The position numbers and the translations under genes were made by a program. A stretch of DNA of 36,489 bases from Alistipes sp. Lineage in GTDB: Bacteria > Bacteroidota > Bacteroidia > Bacteroidales > Rikenellaceae. The first letter of the stretch is position 1. Each line of letters begins with the position of its first letter. Below the pieces are notes generated by a model, which was not told the DNA's origin, searched no databases, and worked only from the letters and a program-made list of their open reading frames with translations. The DNA lies in contig JALFNK010000016.1 in assembly GCA_022782405.1 (NCBI GenBank), positions 1-36,489 on the forward strand, written 5' to 3'. Shown in pieces: positions 35,992-36,489 of the stretch.

Positions 35992-36489
35992 CTATTGTTT
36001 CGCGCGAAACGGGGCGTTATGGCGCAGGGCCAGCGTATCCTGATACTGCTTCTGAAGTTCGACCAGCTCGTCGAAGAGCTCCTGCCGCGCATCGGCGCAT
36101 GCCGGGTCGTCGAAGCGGTTGTGCAGCTCATGCGGGTCCGTCTGCAGATCGTAAAGCTCCCAATGGTCGATGTCGTCGTAGAAGTGGATCAGCTTCCAGC
36201 GTTCGTTGCGCACGCCGTAGTGGCGCTTGACCATATGTTCCGCAGGATATTCATAGAAATGGTAGTATAGAGCCGTGCGCCAGTCGGCAGGCTTTTCGCC
36301 CCGCAGCAGCGGCAGCAGCGAACGACCCTGCATCTCTTCGGGAATCTGCACACCTGCCAGCTCGAGGAAGGTCGGGGCATAGTCGATGTTCTGTACCAGT
36401 CGATCGATGTCGCCCTGCGTGCCGCCCGGCAGGCGCACGACGAGCGGCGTGCGCATCGACTCCTCATACATGAAGCGCTTGTCGAACCA
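35992..36489 (-). CDS. Sulfatase (arylsulfatase/alkaline phosphatase superfamily), C-terminal part
   Basis: The last 165 residues of a larger sulfatase; its start lies beyond the right edge. In frame from the edge it opens WFDKRFMYEESMRTPLVVR, the standard late core segment of S1 sulfatases. NIDYAPTFLELAGVQIPEEMQGRSLLPLL and WELYDLQTDPHELHN follow, as usual for the C-terminal subdomain. These enzymes hydrolyse sulfate esters of glycans or other compounds, usually in the periplasm. The catalytic Cys/Ser and signal peptide are outside the window, so the substrate and subfamily cannot be told. The ATG at 36471 is internal to the gene, not its start. It ends 135 bp before korA. Confidence 0.93.
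   Translation of the reverse strand, partial: WFDKRFMYEESMRTPLVVRLPGGTQGDIDRLVQNIDYAPTFLELAGVQIPEEMQGRSLLPLLRGEKPADWRTALYYHFYEYPAEHMVKRHYGVRNERWKLIHFYDDIDHWELYDLQTDPHELHNRFDDPACADARQELFDELVELQKQYQDTLALRHNAPFRAKQ

Overview
The window reads as chromosome of a Bacteroidota species, most likely a G+C-rich member of the Bacteroidales such as Alistipes (Rikenellaceae). The evidence is the LpxC-FabZ fusion, a two-subunit KorAB oxidoreductase, many periplasmic lipoproteins, DUF1080 and PepSY-like proteins, and repeated promoters of the Bacteroidota type (-7 box TAnnTTTG, often with TTTG or ATTG about 20 nt upstream) instead of sigma-70 promoters. The genus is an inference; phylum and order are well supported. 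No insertion sequence, CRISPR array, integrase or replication origin was seen.

Layout. 1-1290: a leader of uncertain content and a double-GNAT acetyltransferase gene. 1308-8159 (minus): a carbohydrate locus with a lipoprotein carrying two DUF1080 domains, a Tat-exported Gfo/Idh/MocA oxidoreductase, an exported HEAT-repeat/DUF1080 protein and, behind a terminator and its own -7 box, a cytosolic Gfo/Idh/MocA oxidoreductase. The family content matches the oxidise-to-3-keto, then cleave route for glycosides. 8375-9697: an acyl-CoA:carboxylate CoA-transferase. 9779-14509 (minus): the rimP-nusA-infB translation/transcription operon, with a promoter and a terminator-like leader hairpin. 14717-16902 (minus): lpxC/fabZ-lpxA for lipid A, divergent from a TonB-like gene (17060) that is followed by a K+/H+ or Na+/H+ antiporter gene (18186).

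19852-21947 (minus) is a small lineage-specific patch of exported proteins: two tandem paralogous lipoproteins sharing a 51-nt identical DNA stretch, and an upstream exported protein whose reading frame continues in frame as protein-like sequence after two consecutive TGA codons. After a 495-nt stretch without a convincing gene come an exported MsrB-MsrA fusion, an EamA transporter and, convergently, an AraC-type regulator. The regulator is divergent from a three-gene tripartite RND efflux operon (adaptor, pump, outer-membrane channel) whose genes overlap by 4 and 1 nt. A 26-nt near-perfect palindrome in the divergent gap is a good operator candidate.

31183-31259 is tRNA-Ala(GGC) on the minus strand with a promoter and a strong terminator. 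After it lie a PepSY-like periplasmic protein, a PfkB sugar kinase, korB and korA (2-oxoacid:ferredoxin oxidoreductase), and the 3' part of a sulfatase gene running off the window end. The regions of most interest are the DUF1080/Gfo-Idh locus, the double-TGA gene with its duplicated neighbours, and the efflux locus with its palindrome and altered proton-relay residues.
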